A stretch of DNA of 64,000 bases from Flavobacterium potami. GTDB taxonomy: Bacteria > Bacteroidota > Bacteroidia > Flavobacteriales > Flavobacteriaceae. Each line of letters opens with the position of its first letter. Within the stretch, counting starts at the first letter, position 1. The DNA lies in the NCBI RefSeq assembly GCF_020026915.1, contig NZ_JAINUY010000003.1, forward strand, positions 496,001 through 560,000, given 5' to 3'. The notes below the pieces were generated by a model. The model searched no databases. It was not told where the DNA came from and saw only the letters and a program-made list of their open reading frames with translations. Both the position numbers and the translations under genes were made by a program. This document shows, piece by piece, positions 52,229 to 61,922 of the stretch.

Positions 52229-53767
52229 TTATTTTACGAAATCAATTTCTATTTGTTCTAATGATTTTCCTTTGGTTTCGGGAAGGATTTTATACAAAAC
52301 AAAAAAGCCAACTAAGGCAATTCCGCCGAAAAGTGCAAACGTCAATGCGTTTCCTAAATTCGATAATTCCCAAGGAAAAACCTGCTGCACGACCCAACTT
52401 ACAAATCCGTTTACAAAACCAATAACGCCAATTGCCAAACCACGATAGCGATTTGGATACAACTCGGATAATAAAACCCACATAACGGGTCCGAGTGAAA
52501 AGGCAAAACAAGCAATAAATCCCATTACGCCGATCAAAACCAAAACGGCGTTCATTTGCGTGGCGATTTCCAGAATCGAACCTTCGTTTTTAGCGTAAAT
52601 CTGATCGCCTAAAAGTGATTTCATTTCATTTTTAAACGTGATATCATTATCATAAACTTTACCTGCAATTGGTTTTAATTTTTCGGCAATAGAAGTTTCT
52701 AAAAGCGTTATTTTATCTAAAGTCAATTGATATTTAGCTTCTTTAAATCCGTATGCACACAAAGCCATACTGATTGCAATTCCGGCAATTCCGACTAGCA
52801 ATAAAGGTCGACGTCCCATTTTATCAATTAAAAACATGGCTACAACGGTAAAAGCAACCGTTATAAAACTCAATAAAACGCCTGACGAAAAAGAAGCGTC
52901 ATTTCCAATTCCGGTTTGTTTGAAAATAGAAGTTGCGTAAAAATAAATCGCGTTGATTCCGGTAATTTGCTGTAAAATGCCAATTACAATTCCGACTGTA
53001 AAAACAAATTTTAGCGCCGGTTTAAAAAGATCCTTGATTTTCGGTTTTTCAACATTTTGATTGTCTTCTTTTAGACTTTCTAAAATAGATTCGGCTTCAT
53101 TATTTGCATTTTGTTCTCCATGCATGGAAATCAAAACTTTTCTGGCTTCGTCTTCTCGTTTTTGGGTAAACAACCAACGCGGACTTTCGGGCACAAAAAA
53201 CAAAAAGATATAATATATAATGGAGGGAATAATCACAATTCCGAGCATCCAACGCCAAACATTATTTTCGGTTAAAAAACTGGTTTTCGCTGAAGTATAT
53301 AAATAATTGATGTAGTAATTACTCAAAAAAGCAGCAAAAAATCCCAATACGATATTGAGTTGCTGAATAGAAACTAATTTCCCGCGGTTTTCTGCCAAAG
53401 AAACTTCTGCGATATAAGTTGGTGCAATAACCAATGCGATTCCGAATGCAATACCGCCAATCATTCTAGCGATGTAAAGCATTTCATAAGAAAAACTATA
53501 AGCAGATAAAACGATTGATAAGGCATATAAAAAAGCTGCCAAAATGAGCAATTTCTTTCTTCCGATGATGTCGCTCAAGCGCCCTGAAACCAACATGGCA
53601 AACATTGCGGTAAAAGACGGTGAACTTACCACCCAGCCTGTTTGAAAATCATTCAGATTAAATTCTGGACCAACATAAGACATTACTCCAGAAATTATTC
53701 CTGCATCAAAACCAAATAAAAATCCTCCCAAAGACACTATAAAAGCTGCGAATATTGATTTTTTCAT
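52229..53767 (-). CDS. Sugar/proton symporter of the MFS sugar-porter family
   Basis: The 512-residue protein has twelve transmembrane segments with the sugar-porter marks GFLFGFDAGIISGV, SGRLSDIIGRKK, PESPRWLF, QQITGINAIYFYAT, DKMGRRPLL and PETKGKSLEQIE. A large loop (about 345-395) is longer than in most relatives. It should bring a mono- or disaccharide into the cytosol after extracellular degradation. It sits between susD and the GH43 gene. A partial terminator separates it from susD. Confidence 0.94.
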   Translation of the reverse strand: MKKSIFAAFIVSLGGFLFGFDAGIISGVMSYVGPEFNLNDFQTGWVVSSPSFTAMFAMLVSGRLSDIIGRKKLLILAAFLYALSIVLSAYSFSYEMLYIARMIGGIAFGIALVIAPTYIAEVSLAENRGKLVSIQQLNIVLGFFAAFLSNYYINYLYTSAKTSFLTENNVWRWMLGIVIIPSIIYYIFLFFVPESPRWLFTQKREDEARKVLISMHGEQNANNEAESILESLKEDNQNVEKPKIKDLFKPALKFVFTVGIVIGILQQITGINAIYFYATSIFKQTGIGNDASFSSGVLLSFITVAFTVVAMFLIDKMGRRPLLLVGIAGIAISMALCAYGFKEAKYQLTLDKITLLETSIAEKLKPIAGKVYDNDITFKNEMKSLLGDQIYAKNEGSILEIATQMNAVLVLIGVMGFIACFAFSLGPVMWVLLSELYPNRYRGLAIGVIGFVNGFVSWVVQQVFPWELSNLGNALTFALFGGIALVGFFVLYKILPETKGKSLEQIEIDFVK

Positions 53768-53848
53768 TTAAAATTACGTTTGTTTTTATTTCATAAATGG
53801 TTCGTAGAAGGATCTTAAACACTTGAAATGTAATTAATTTTTTAAAAA

Positions 53849-53877
53849 GTCGGACTGTTTTTTACAACAGCCCGACT
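53849..53877 (-). terminator. Terminator or attenuator between susD and the symporter gene
   Basis: The minus strand reads AGTCGGGCTGTT, a loop, AACAGTCCGACT and then TTTTT. The stem is 12 bp with one mismatch pair. It can lower transcription beyond susCD. Confidence 0.85.
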
Positions 53878-53908
53878 CAGACTAACTGAACTAACTATAA
53901 ACTACTTC

Positions 53909-55522
53909 CTAATATCCAGGGTTTTGAATTAAAATGGTCGGTCCCACTTGTTGAATTTCCGACGCTGGAATTGGCAATAATTCATCTCTTCCTACAACAA
54001 ATACTTTTCCAACCGCTTCAAGAGCTGTTTTGGCATCGCCCCAACGTACTAAATCCGTGTATCTATCCCAGCCTTCAGTGGCCAATTCTCTTCTTCTTTC
54101 GTCTTTAACTCCTTGTAAATTGTAAGCTGGAATTTTCTGGTTTCCGGCTCCGTAAGCTCTTTCCGTTACTAATTGGAAAGAACTTGCACCGCTTAAAACT
54201 CCGGTTCCTCCCATTAATGTTGCTTCTGCATGCATTAGAAGTACATCGGCATAACGAATGATTTTTTCATTTAATGGCGAATCCGCATAGTTTTGCAAAC
54301 CATCTTGTACTGCAGGCGGAATCCAATATTTGTACATACTGGCTTTAGATTTGAAAGCAGGCGTTCCTGTTGGCCAGAAATAATTATAAGTATCTGTTCC
54401 AAAAACCCATTGTCCTTCTGTTGCAAAATTGATGGATCCATCTGGATTGGTACTGCAATTACAAGAAATCGCACCTCTTCCTCCTCTTACAATGGTTTGA
54501 GGTGTAATGAAAGTATATTCTTTTCTACGATCTGAATTATCATAAAAATCGATTAATTCCTGTCTCGGCACACTATTTCCGAAAGCGCTGTTTCCAACCG
54601 AACTATTGAATAAGAAACCAAACATTTGATGTGTCGACGAACCTTGGTTAGAATAACTTTGTCCGCCTTCAAAATTGTTATATAAAGAACCACTGATATA
54701 ACCGATTTCAAAGATGGATTCTTTGCCGTATTCGTTGTTTAAGTCCCAGTTGTCCTCGAATTTTTCTTCTAGCGAATAACCTAATTTCATTACTTCTTCG
54801 CAGTATTTTACGGTTTCATTATAATCTTTCTGATATAAATTCGCTTTCGCTAAAAAAGCATAAGCCGCACCTTTTGTTGCTCTTCCTTTTTTTGCTGCAA
54901 TAGCGGGTAAAGTCTGCGCCGCTTCTAATAAATCTTTTTCAATTTGAACATACACTTCTGCTGCCGTTGCTTTTGGCTTTTTAAAATTATAAGAAGCATC
55001 TTTAATATATTCTGTAATTAGAGGAACGCCTCCAAAATGTTTTACCAATTCGAAATAAGCAAATCCGCGTAGAAATTTGGCTTGCGCAATTAATTGATTT
55101 CTAAAAGCTTCGTCTTTAATTTTCTGCGTTTCTGTAATAACGCCAATCGCAGTATTAGCTCGTGAAATCATCGTATACCATTTTTTCCACATTCCTTCCA
55201 CACTTGGATTATTGGTCTGAATCGGATTTTTATCAAAAGCCTGACCAGCAACCCAAAACGTTGCCCATTGCGAAACCACGTTGTCTGCACGCATATCCTG
55301 AAACATAACCGGATACATATGTCTTGTCGCAGCGCCATCTACCTGCCAACGCAACGGATCGTAAGCTGCATTGACCAAAGCTTCAAAATCTGAATCGGTC
55401 TGAATGGCATCTGCTGTCAACTGAGTCGTTGGTTCAATAGTCAGAAAATCTTCAGAACAACCGTTGAGCATCCATAACATTGTAAATGCCAATATGCTAC
55501 CTTTTATATATTTAATTTTCAT
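53909..55522 (-). CDS. SusD/RagB-family glycan-binding lipoprotein
   Basis: The 537-residue lipoprotein has lipobox WMLNGC (Cys22) and the SusD plan: DFLTIEPTTQLTADAIQT, FAYFELVKHFGGVPLITEY, RATKGAAYAFLAKANLY, LLMHAEATL and the C-terminal RRRELATEGWDRYTDLVRWG. It caps the SusC pore and binds the oligosaccharide. It is encoded 21 bp after the interrupted susC. The start codon and signal are intact. Confidence 0.95.
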   Translation of the reverse strand: MKIKYIKGSILAFTMLWMLNGCSEDFLTIEPTTQLTADAIQTDSDFEALVNAAYDPLRWQVDGAATRHMYPVMFQDMRADNVVSQWATFWVAGQAFDKNPIQTNNPSVEGMWKKWYTMISRANTAIGVITETQKIKDEAFRNQLIAQAKFLRGFAYFELVKHFGGVPLITEYIKDASYNFKKPKATAAEVYVQIEKDLLEAAQTLPAIAAKKGRATKGAAYAFLAKANLYQKDYNETVKYCEEVMKLGYSLEEKFEDNWDLNNEYGKESIFEIGYISGSLYNNFEGGQSYSNQGSSTHQMFGFLFNSSVGNSAFGNSVPRQELIDFYDNSDRRKEYTFITPQTIVRGGRGAISCNCSTNPDGSINFATEGQWVFGTDTYNYFWPTGTPAFKSKASMYKYWIPPAVQDGLQNYADSPLNEKIIRYADVLLMHAEATLMGGTGVLSGASSFQLVTERAYGAGNQKIPAYNLQGVKDERRRELATEGWDRYTDLVRWGDAKTALEAVGKVFVVGRDELLPIPASEIQQVGPTILIQNPGY

Positions 55523-55543
55523 AACGAAATTTTTATTTTAGAA

Positions 55544-58500
55544 TTAAAACTTAGCTTGTACTCCCATCAAAATGGTACGGGCTTGCGGATAAAATCCTCT
55601 ATCGATTCCCATGTCTAGCGAATTGCTTGCACCAGATTCTCCAATTTCAGGATCTGTTCCATCGTATTTTGTACTTACCCATAAATTCTGACCTGTAACA
55701 TAAATTCTGAATTTGTCAATTTTAAATTTGTCTACTAAACTCGATGGAAGACTGTACCCTAAAGTCACCGTTTTTAGTTTTAAGAAAGAACCATCTTTTA
55801 CATAGAAATCAGAAACCTGAGAATCGGTTAAACCAAAACCTAAACTGTTTTTTAAACCGTTTGATGCATAAGAATCTTTTCTGTTCGAATAACCTGCATC
55901 TGTTCTAATCGTTGCATCATAAATATCATTTCCTTCAGAACCGTATAAAAAGGCATTGAAATCGAAGTTTTTGTAAGCTGCACCCAAATTAACACCATAT
56001 GTAAAATCTGGAAGAGCACTTCCTATATACGTTTTGTCTGCTGCTGTAATTCCCGGAACACCATCATTATCTTTATAAACTAAATTCCCCGCAGCATCTA
56101 TTGATTCTACTTGATAACCGTAAAATCCAGCAATTGAATGCCCTTCAGTAGTCAGTGTAATTGGATCATTGAAAACAAAAGTTCCAGTTCCGCCCGTTAA
56201 TGGTTGTCCGTTGTTTCCTAAACTGGTAACTTTGTTTTTGTTTTGAGCCAGATTGGCCGAGATATCCCAAGAAAAACCATTATCATATTTCTTTCTGTAT
56301 GAAAGCAATAACTCAAAACCTTTGTTTTCCATATCGGCAATATTGGTTGCCGGCGCTGGATATCCTGAAAATAATGGAACCCCAATCGGAATCAGCATGT
56401 CGCTTGTTTTCTTGATATAATAATCGAAGGTCAAACCAAACGAATTATTAAAAGCATTAATATCCAAACCAAAGTTCGTTTGAGCGACTTCTTCCCACTT
56501 TACATCTGGATTTGGTAGAAAAGCCGGTGTTAAACCAGAAACATTTTCGCCTCCGAAGTTTGTACCTGAACCTGAATTCAACACTGCAGAATATTGAAAC
56601 GGATTGATATTATCGCTCCCATTTATACCCCAGCTTGCGCGAAGTTTTAAAAGGTTAATTAGTTTAGAATCGTTTAAGAAACTTTCTTCTGAAATAACCC
56701 AACCTCCAGAAACCGAAGGAAAAACTCCCGTTCTATTGCTCGGACCAAAATTGGAAGACGAATCTGCTCTTAAAGTTCCAGAAAGTAAATATTTGTGTGC
56801 ATAATCGTAGTTTACTTTTCCATAAAAACCAACCAAAGCAGTATCAAAAGCATAAGGAACAGCAGATGTAATGCCCGACGGATTTCGGATTGTAGCGAAA
56901 TTAGTTGACTTGAAATCATTCGTAAAAAAGCCAACGCCGTTTCTTGAACTCGTTTAAAAAGTGGTTTGATAAACCGACATACCAGCTAAAACGTCTAAAT
57001 TATGATTGCCTAAATTGGAAAATTTATAAGAACCATTTCCGTCAAACTGCGTCATTTTGTTCGAATAAAGGGTTTCTCTCAAAGTCGCATTCGTATTGAC
57101 ATAACCTTGTTCTGAAAAATCAAAAGTTGGGGTAAATTGTTTGTCGAATGTGTTGTCTTTGTAATGAAAATACGTTCCAGTAATTTTAAAGTCGTTGGTC
57201 ACTTTCCAAGTTCCTTTAATATTAGCCGAAGTAATATCTGAAACCGATTTATTATTGGTGATAATCAAAGCCAAAAACGGATTGGCAACCGCGCCAACAG
57301 TCGGCAGCGAAACACCATTTACAACAACACCCTGCTGATTTCCCATTCCGAATGGAACTGAAGAATCGTTTGGATCAAAAGCGGGATAAATGGCTGGAAT
57401 TGAATTCACAAAATTCATAATAGAAATGCCTGTTCCTGATTGATTTTCAAAAAGATAATCTCTTTCTACATCAACCAGATTTAAACCGACATTGATATTA
57501 AATTTCGATGTAATATCAGTTTCAAAATTCAGTTTTACATTTTTTCTGGTGTATTGCGATTTCCCTTCGTTTCCGCCGACCATTCCCTTCTGATCAAAAA
57601 GTCCACCTGAAATGTTGTATGAATAATTCTCTCCACCTCCTGAAATAGAAGTACTTAAACTAGAAACTGGTGTTGTTTCAAATAATTCTCCATACCAATC
57701 GGTATTGGGTAATTTTGCTATTTCATCTGGTGTTAAAGCATTTCCGTTTCCTGGATTTTTGGTTCTAAAATCGTTTAAATACGAGACGTAAGCGTTTTTA
57801 TCCATCAAATCTGGCTTGTTTGCAAGTGATTGAAAACCAGTATAAGTGTCGATTGTAATACTTGGTTTAGCAGAATTACGTCTCCCTGTTTTAGTTTCCA
57901 CCAAAATAACTCCGTTTCCTCCGCGCGCACCGTAAATGGCTGATGATGCGGCATCTTTTAGAACGTTCATACTTTTGATGTCATCTGGATTTAAGAAATT
58001 TAAGTTTGGAACTTGCTGCCCGTCAACCAAATACAAAGGCGCTGAAGCTCCAACAGAAGCAGCTCCACGTAAGCGTACTGTAAGCGGCGCACCAGGCGAA
58101 CCAGAAGTTTGAACCACCGTAACTCCGGGAGTTGTTCCCTGCAAAGCGGCTTCTGGACGACTAACGGCCAATTCTGAAATTTGAGCTGCATTTACCACTC
58201 CAACAGCTGTAGAAACTGCTTTTTTGTTTTGCGTTTGTCCGTATCCTACAACCACAACCTGATCTAAGGTATTTAAGCTTTCAACCAAAGTAATGGTAAT
58301 CGGTTGATTTTTCTTCACCATAACTTCTTTTGTCTCATATCCTAAATAACTCACCACCAAAGTTGCTGTTTCTGAAGTTAAAGCAATAGAGAACTTTCCA
58401 TCAAAATCTGTTGTTGTTCCGATATTGCTGCCTTTAACTTTTAAATCTACGCCAGGCAAAGGCCCCGTACTGGATGTCAAAATTCCTGAGACATTTTGAG

Positions 58501-58564
58501 AAAATGCATTTGCCGTAACTAAAAGAAAAACGGACAATACCATCTTAAATAAGTAATTTTTCAT
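55544..58564 (-). pseudogene. SusC/RagA-family TonB-dependent receptor gene with one in-frame stop
   Basis: A 1006-codon SusC-like gene starts MKNYLFKMVLSVFLL at 58564 and ends GVQAKF at 55544. At 56954-56956 it holds a single TAA, after VYQTTF. On both sides the frame is identical, and the 39 codons between the stop and the next part (from TSSRNGVGFF to FDTALVGFYG) read through without another stop. The first half contains the CPD-like domain (GPLPGVDLKVKGSNIG), TonB box DQVVVVGYG and plug. The second half is the barrel. TAA is one base from GAA, CAA and AAA. This could be a recent nonsense mutation or a sequence error. If real, SusC is not made full-length. Confidence 0.85.
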
Positions 58565-58616
58565 AAATGCTGGTTTTTTAATTTTGGATTTTTTTGGTCT
58601 TTTTTTGTTAATAGTT

Positions 58617-58624
58617 CAAATATA
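58617..58624 (-). promoter_or_regulatory. Bacteroidota promoter before susC
   Basis: The minus strand has TATATTTG (TAnnTTTG) with a TTG 22 bp upstream (58647-58649), near the usual -33 spacing. The transcript would start about 50 bases before the ATG at 58564. Confidence 0.55.
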
Positions 58625-58770
58625 TAGACGTGAAATAGGAATAATTCAATTTTTAACTTCACAGCGCTATAAACTCAAAAAATCTCCATTCTTAAAAAAT
58701 TAGTTTTGAAATTGTAAAAAAGCAGCAAATACAAGGCGTTCAAAGTGATTGAAAATTTCACTAAAATTTT

Positions 58771-58786
58771 ACTTAAAGGTTTAAGT
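58771..58786. promoter_or_regulatory. Perfect palindrome, candidate LacI-type operator
   Basis: ACTTAAA-GG-TTTAAGT is a perfect 16-bp inverted repeat around a central GG in the 389-bp divergent region between susC and the LacI-family gene. LacI-family operators are palindromes of about this size. Except for this and the promoters I see nothing else in the region. Confidence 0.45.
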
Positions 58787-58953
58787 AATTTTTTTCTAAA
58801 AATTTAAAATCTAAAGAAATTAACTACATTTTTATTCATTGAAAAAAAATTTAGGAAAAGCAAAACAGGATTCATAAAACAACTTAATTTATATTGTATA
58901 TTCGTTAAACAAAAACAAAAAAAGCTGTTGATTTTTATTATCGAAGTCCCAAA

Positions 58954-59985
58954 ATGAATAAGAAAATTACTTTGAAGCAAATCGCAAAAGAATTCAATAC
59001 TTCTATTGCAACAGTATCTAAAGCCTTGAACGACAGCCATGACATTAGTACTGCAACAAAAAATAAAATCAAAAACTACGCTCAGCTACATAATTATAAA
59101 CCAAATAGTATTGCTTTAAGTTTACTCAACAAAAAGACCAAAACGATTGGTGTTATCATGCCAACAATCTTGAATCATTTTTTTGTTCAGATTTTTAACG
59201 GAATGGAGCAAGCTGCCAACGAAAAAGGTTATAATCTGATTACGATTATTTCGAATGGAAAACTGGAAAAAGAGATTACTTCAATCAACCTTTTAGAAAA
59301 TGGAATTATTGACGGTTTATTGATTTCGTTATGCGAAGAAGCGCAATCCAAACAGCATATTTCTCATATTGAAAATTTTATAAAAAATGCCGGCCCGGTG
59401 GTCATGTTCGATCGAGTTTTTGATTCTTTAGAGACAGACAAAATTATTGTGGACGATTTTAACTGTTCATATAAAGCGACAGAACATTTAATAAAAACAG
59501 GTTGTAAAAACATCGCAATCGTTACGGTTCTAGATTATCTCGGAATTGTAAAACTGCGAATTGACGGTTATTTGAAAGCGCATGAAGACTACAATATCCC
59601 GGTAAATCAAAAACTGATTTCATTGATTAAAAAAGAATATGATTTTGAAACCGAAATCAAAACAATGCTGGATTATCAAAAAGTGGACGGCATTATTGGA
59701 CTTGAAGAATATTCAACCGTCGAATCGATGACGATTGCCCAAAACAGAGGTTACAAAATTCCAGAAGATATCTCAATAATTGGTTTTACCAACAGCGAAA
59801 TGTTTAAGTATTGCAAACCTTCTATTTCCTGTATTAGTCAGCATGGCGTTTTTATGGGGCAAGTAGCAGTTCAAAAAGTGATTGAACGTATTGAAAAAGA
59901 CGAAGAAAACCAGCCAGAATTTGAAACTAAGGTTATAAAAGCAAGTCTTATAGAACGTGATTCTACCAAAAAAATCACATTTTAA
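58954..59985 (+). CDS. LacI-family transcriptional regulator
   Basis: The 343-residue regulator has the N-terminal helix-turn-helix ITLKQIAKEFNTSIATVSKALND, hinge helix NSIALSLLNKKTKTIGVIMP and periplasmic-binding-protein-like core (VVMFDRVFDSLETDKIIVDDF, CKNIAIVTVLDYLG, DGIIGLEEYSTVESM, ISIIGFTNSEMFKYCKPSISCI). It should bind a sugar and control the divergent polysaccharide utilisation locus, which starts on the other strand at 58564. Whether it represses or activates is not shown. Confidence 0.94.
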   Translation: MNKKITLKQIAKEFNTSIATVSKALNDSHDISTATKNKIKNYAQLHNYKPNSIALSLLNKKTKTIGVIMPTILNHFFVQIFNGMEQAANEKGYNLITIISNGKLEKEITSINLLENGIIDGLLISLCEEAQSKQHISHIENFIKNAGPVVMFDRVFDSLETDKIIVDDFNCSYKATEHLIKTGCKNIAIVTVLDYLGIVKLRIDGYLKAHEDYNIPVNQKLISLIKKEYDFETEIKTMLDYQKVDGIIGLEEYSTVESMTIAQNRGYKIPEDISIIGFTNSEMFKYCKPSISCISQHGVFMGQVAVQKVIERIEKDEENQPEFETKVIKASLIERDSTKKITF

Positions 59986-60080
59986 TATTGACAAAGAAGT
60001 TGTATAATTTCAATCTTTAAAATATAATTTTCGCCAAATTATGTAAACAATATTCAATATTTTATGAGTAAATTGGTTGT

Positions 60081-61208
60081 ATGGAAAAGAATCCAGATGT
60101 ACTAATTATTGGCGGTGGTCTTGCTGGTTTGGCAAGTGCTATTCACTTATCTAAAAATGGACTGAAAGTCACGCTTTTAGAAAAAAATGATTACCCCAAA
60201 CATAAAGTTTGCGGCGAGTACATCTCCAACGAAATTTTGCCTTATTTAAAATGGCTGGACGCCGATGTTTCGGTTCTCAATCCTTCCCTAATCAACAATT
60301 TCGAATTTACAACTGAAAACGGAAAAACTGCCCAAACCAAACTTCCTTTGGGAGGATTTGGAATCAGTCGTTATACTTTGGATCATTTTTTATTTGAAAA
60401 CGCCATTAAAAACGGCTGTATAATTATTAATGAAAATGTCTCCGAAGTTTCTTTTGAAAACAATCTTTTTACCGTCAAAACTCCAGAAAATACTTTTTCA
60501 GCAAAAATGGTTTTAGGCGCTTATGGTAAACGCTCTAACATTGATCAGCAATTGGATCGGAAATTCATTTTGAAAAAATCGCCGTGGCTTGCCGTAAAAG
60601 GACATTATTACGGAAATTTCAATCCGAATTTGGTAGCGCTTCATAACTTTCAAGGCGGTTATTGCGGAGTTTCTACAGTCGAGAACAACATTATAAATAT
60701 CTGTTATCTGGCAGATTACGACACTTTCAAGAATTATAAAAACATAGAAGAATATCAAAAAAAGGTTTTATACAAAAATAAAAATTTGAAAGCTATTTTT
60801 GAGAACAGCACTCCCCTTTTTGACAAACCTCTAACAATCAGTCAGATTTCATTTGATAAAAAAAAGCCCGTAGAAAATCATATTTTAATGATTGGAGATA
60901 CTGCTGGACTTATTCACCCGATGTGCGGCAACGGAATGGCAATGGCAATTCACAGCGCTAAAATTGCATCAGAATTAATCATAGACTTTTACAACGGTAA
61001 CATTGTATCTCGCGAGGCGTTGGAAAAAAAATATGCTTCTCAATGGAAAAAGCAATTTAGCAAACGCTTATTCTTTGGACGTCTTTTAGCGAAAGCCTTG
61101 ATGCATAAAAACTTCACGTTCTTCATGACACATGTAGCAGCATCATTTCCCTCTTTACTTTCAACCATAATAAAACAGACGCATGGCGATCCTGTAATCA
61201 TAAACTAA
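60081..61208 (+). CDS. FAD-dependent oxidoreductase of the geranylgeranyl-reductase type
   Basis: The 375-residue flavoprotein has a dinucleotide-binding motif GGGLAGLASA (11-20), the KHKVCGEYISNEIL segment seen in geranylgeranyl reductases and related hydroxylases, and the second FAD motif MIGDTAGLIHPMCGNGMAMAI. It is the first gene of a tightly packed operon with a methyltransferase (0 bp gap) and a type III polyketide synthase. In Streptomyces the analogous srs operon pairs a type III synthase with a methyltransferase and a flavoprotein hydroxylase. A tailoring or reduction step on a phenolic lipid is inferred. Confidence 0.9.
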   Translation: MEKNPDVLIIGGGLAGLASAIHLSKNGLKVTLLEKNDYPKHKVCGEYISNEILPYLKWLDADVSVLNPSLINNFEFTTENGKTAQTKLPLGGFGISRYTLDHFLFENAIKNGCIIINENVSEVSFENNLFTVKTPENTFSAKMVLGAYGKRSNIDQQLDRKFILKKSPWLAVKGHYYGNFNPNLVALHNFQGGYCGVSTVENNIINICYLADYDTFKNYKNIEEYQKKVLYKNKNLKAIFENSTPLFDKPLTISQISFDKKKPVENHILMIGDTAGLIHPMCGNGMAMAIHSAKIASELIIDFYNGNIVSREALEKKYASQWKKQFSKRLFFGRLLAKALMHKNFTFFMTHVAASFPSLLSTIIKQTHGDPVIIN

Positions 61209-61922
61209 ATGGCATTAAATACTCAATATAGAACTCAAGAACCCGAAATAATGGACGATTTCTCGCTTGAAGGCGAAGAACTGATTCATGCGCTGGATAA
61301 AATTGCTGTCATAAATCGATTGTTAGGTGGTAATAAACTCACCTTGCATGGCATCAAACAGCTCTTGAAAAAGGCGGATTCTTCCAAACCCATTACAATT
61401 GCAGATATTGGCTGTGGTAATGGTGATATGTTGAGAATGCTGGCAGAATATGGTAAAAAACAAAACTTAAATTTCAAATTAATTGGTATTGATGCCAACG
61501 CTTTTACAATCAATTACGCCAGAGAACTTTCTAAAGATTTCAAAAATATTGAATATGTCTGTATGGATATTTTTAGTGAAGATTTTCATCATCTAAAATA
61601 TGATATTGCGTTGTGTACTTTGACATTGCACCATTTTTCAAACCAAGAAATTGAAAAAATTCTGGATTTGCTTCACCAAAATGCGGCGGTCGGAATTGTT
61701 GTAAATGATCTCCACAGAAGCAAATTGGCGTACCGACTTTTTGAAGGTGTTTGTTTTGTTTTCAATTTGAATTCAATGTCCAAAAATGATGGATTAGTTT
61801 CTATTCTACGCGGATTTAAAAAGAGCGAATTGGTCCATTTTTCTAAAAAATTAAATTTAAACAACTATTCCATCAACTGGAAATGGGCTTTCCGTTATCA
61901 ATGGATAATTTCTAAAATATGA
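61209..61922 (+). CDS. Class I SAM-dependent methyltransferase
   Basis: The 237-residue enzyme has the SAM-binding motif I ADIGCGNGD (65-73) and an acidic LIGIDANAF strand end. Further on come ALCTLTLHHFSNQEIEKIL and the closing NLNNYSINWKWAFRYQWIISK. It is coupled on both sides: its ATG follows the preceding stop directly, and its TGA overlaps the next ATG (ATGA). O- or C-methylation of the polyketide product is inferred from its position. Confidence 0.9.
   Translation: MALNTQYRTQEPEIMDDFSLEGEELIHALDKIAVINRLLGGNKLTLHGIKQLLKKADSSKPITIADIGCGNGDMLRMLAEYGKKQNLNFKLIGIDANAFTINYARELSKDFKNIEYVCMDIFSEDFHHLKYDIALCTLTLHHFSNQEIEKILDLLHQNAAVGIVVNDLHRSKLAYRLFEGVCFVFNLNSMSKNDGLVSILRGFKKSELVHFSKKLNLNNYSINWKWAFRYQWIISKI

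Noticed and set aside
54271..54535. ORFs of 67 and 80 codons inside susD
   Set aside because: They are out-of-frame readings of a well-conserved SusD gene.
55544..58564. Frameshift or two separate genes in susC
   Set aside because: Both parts are in the same frame with only one TAA between; the second part starts at a TTG inside a SusC domain and has no signal peptide or start context.
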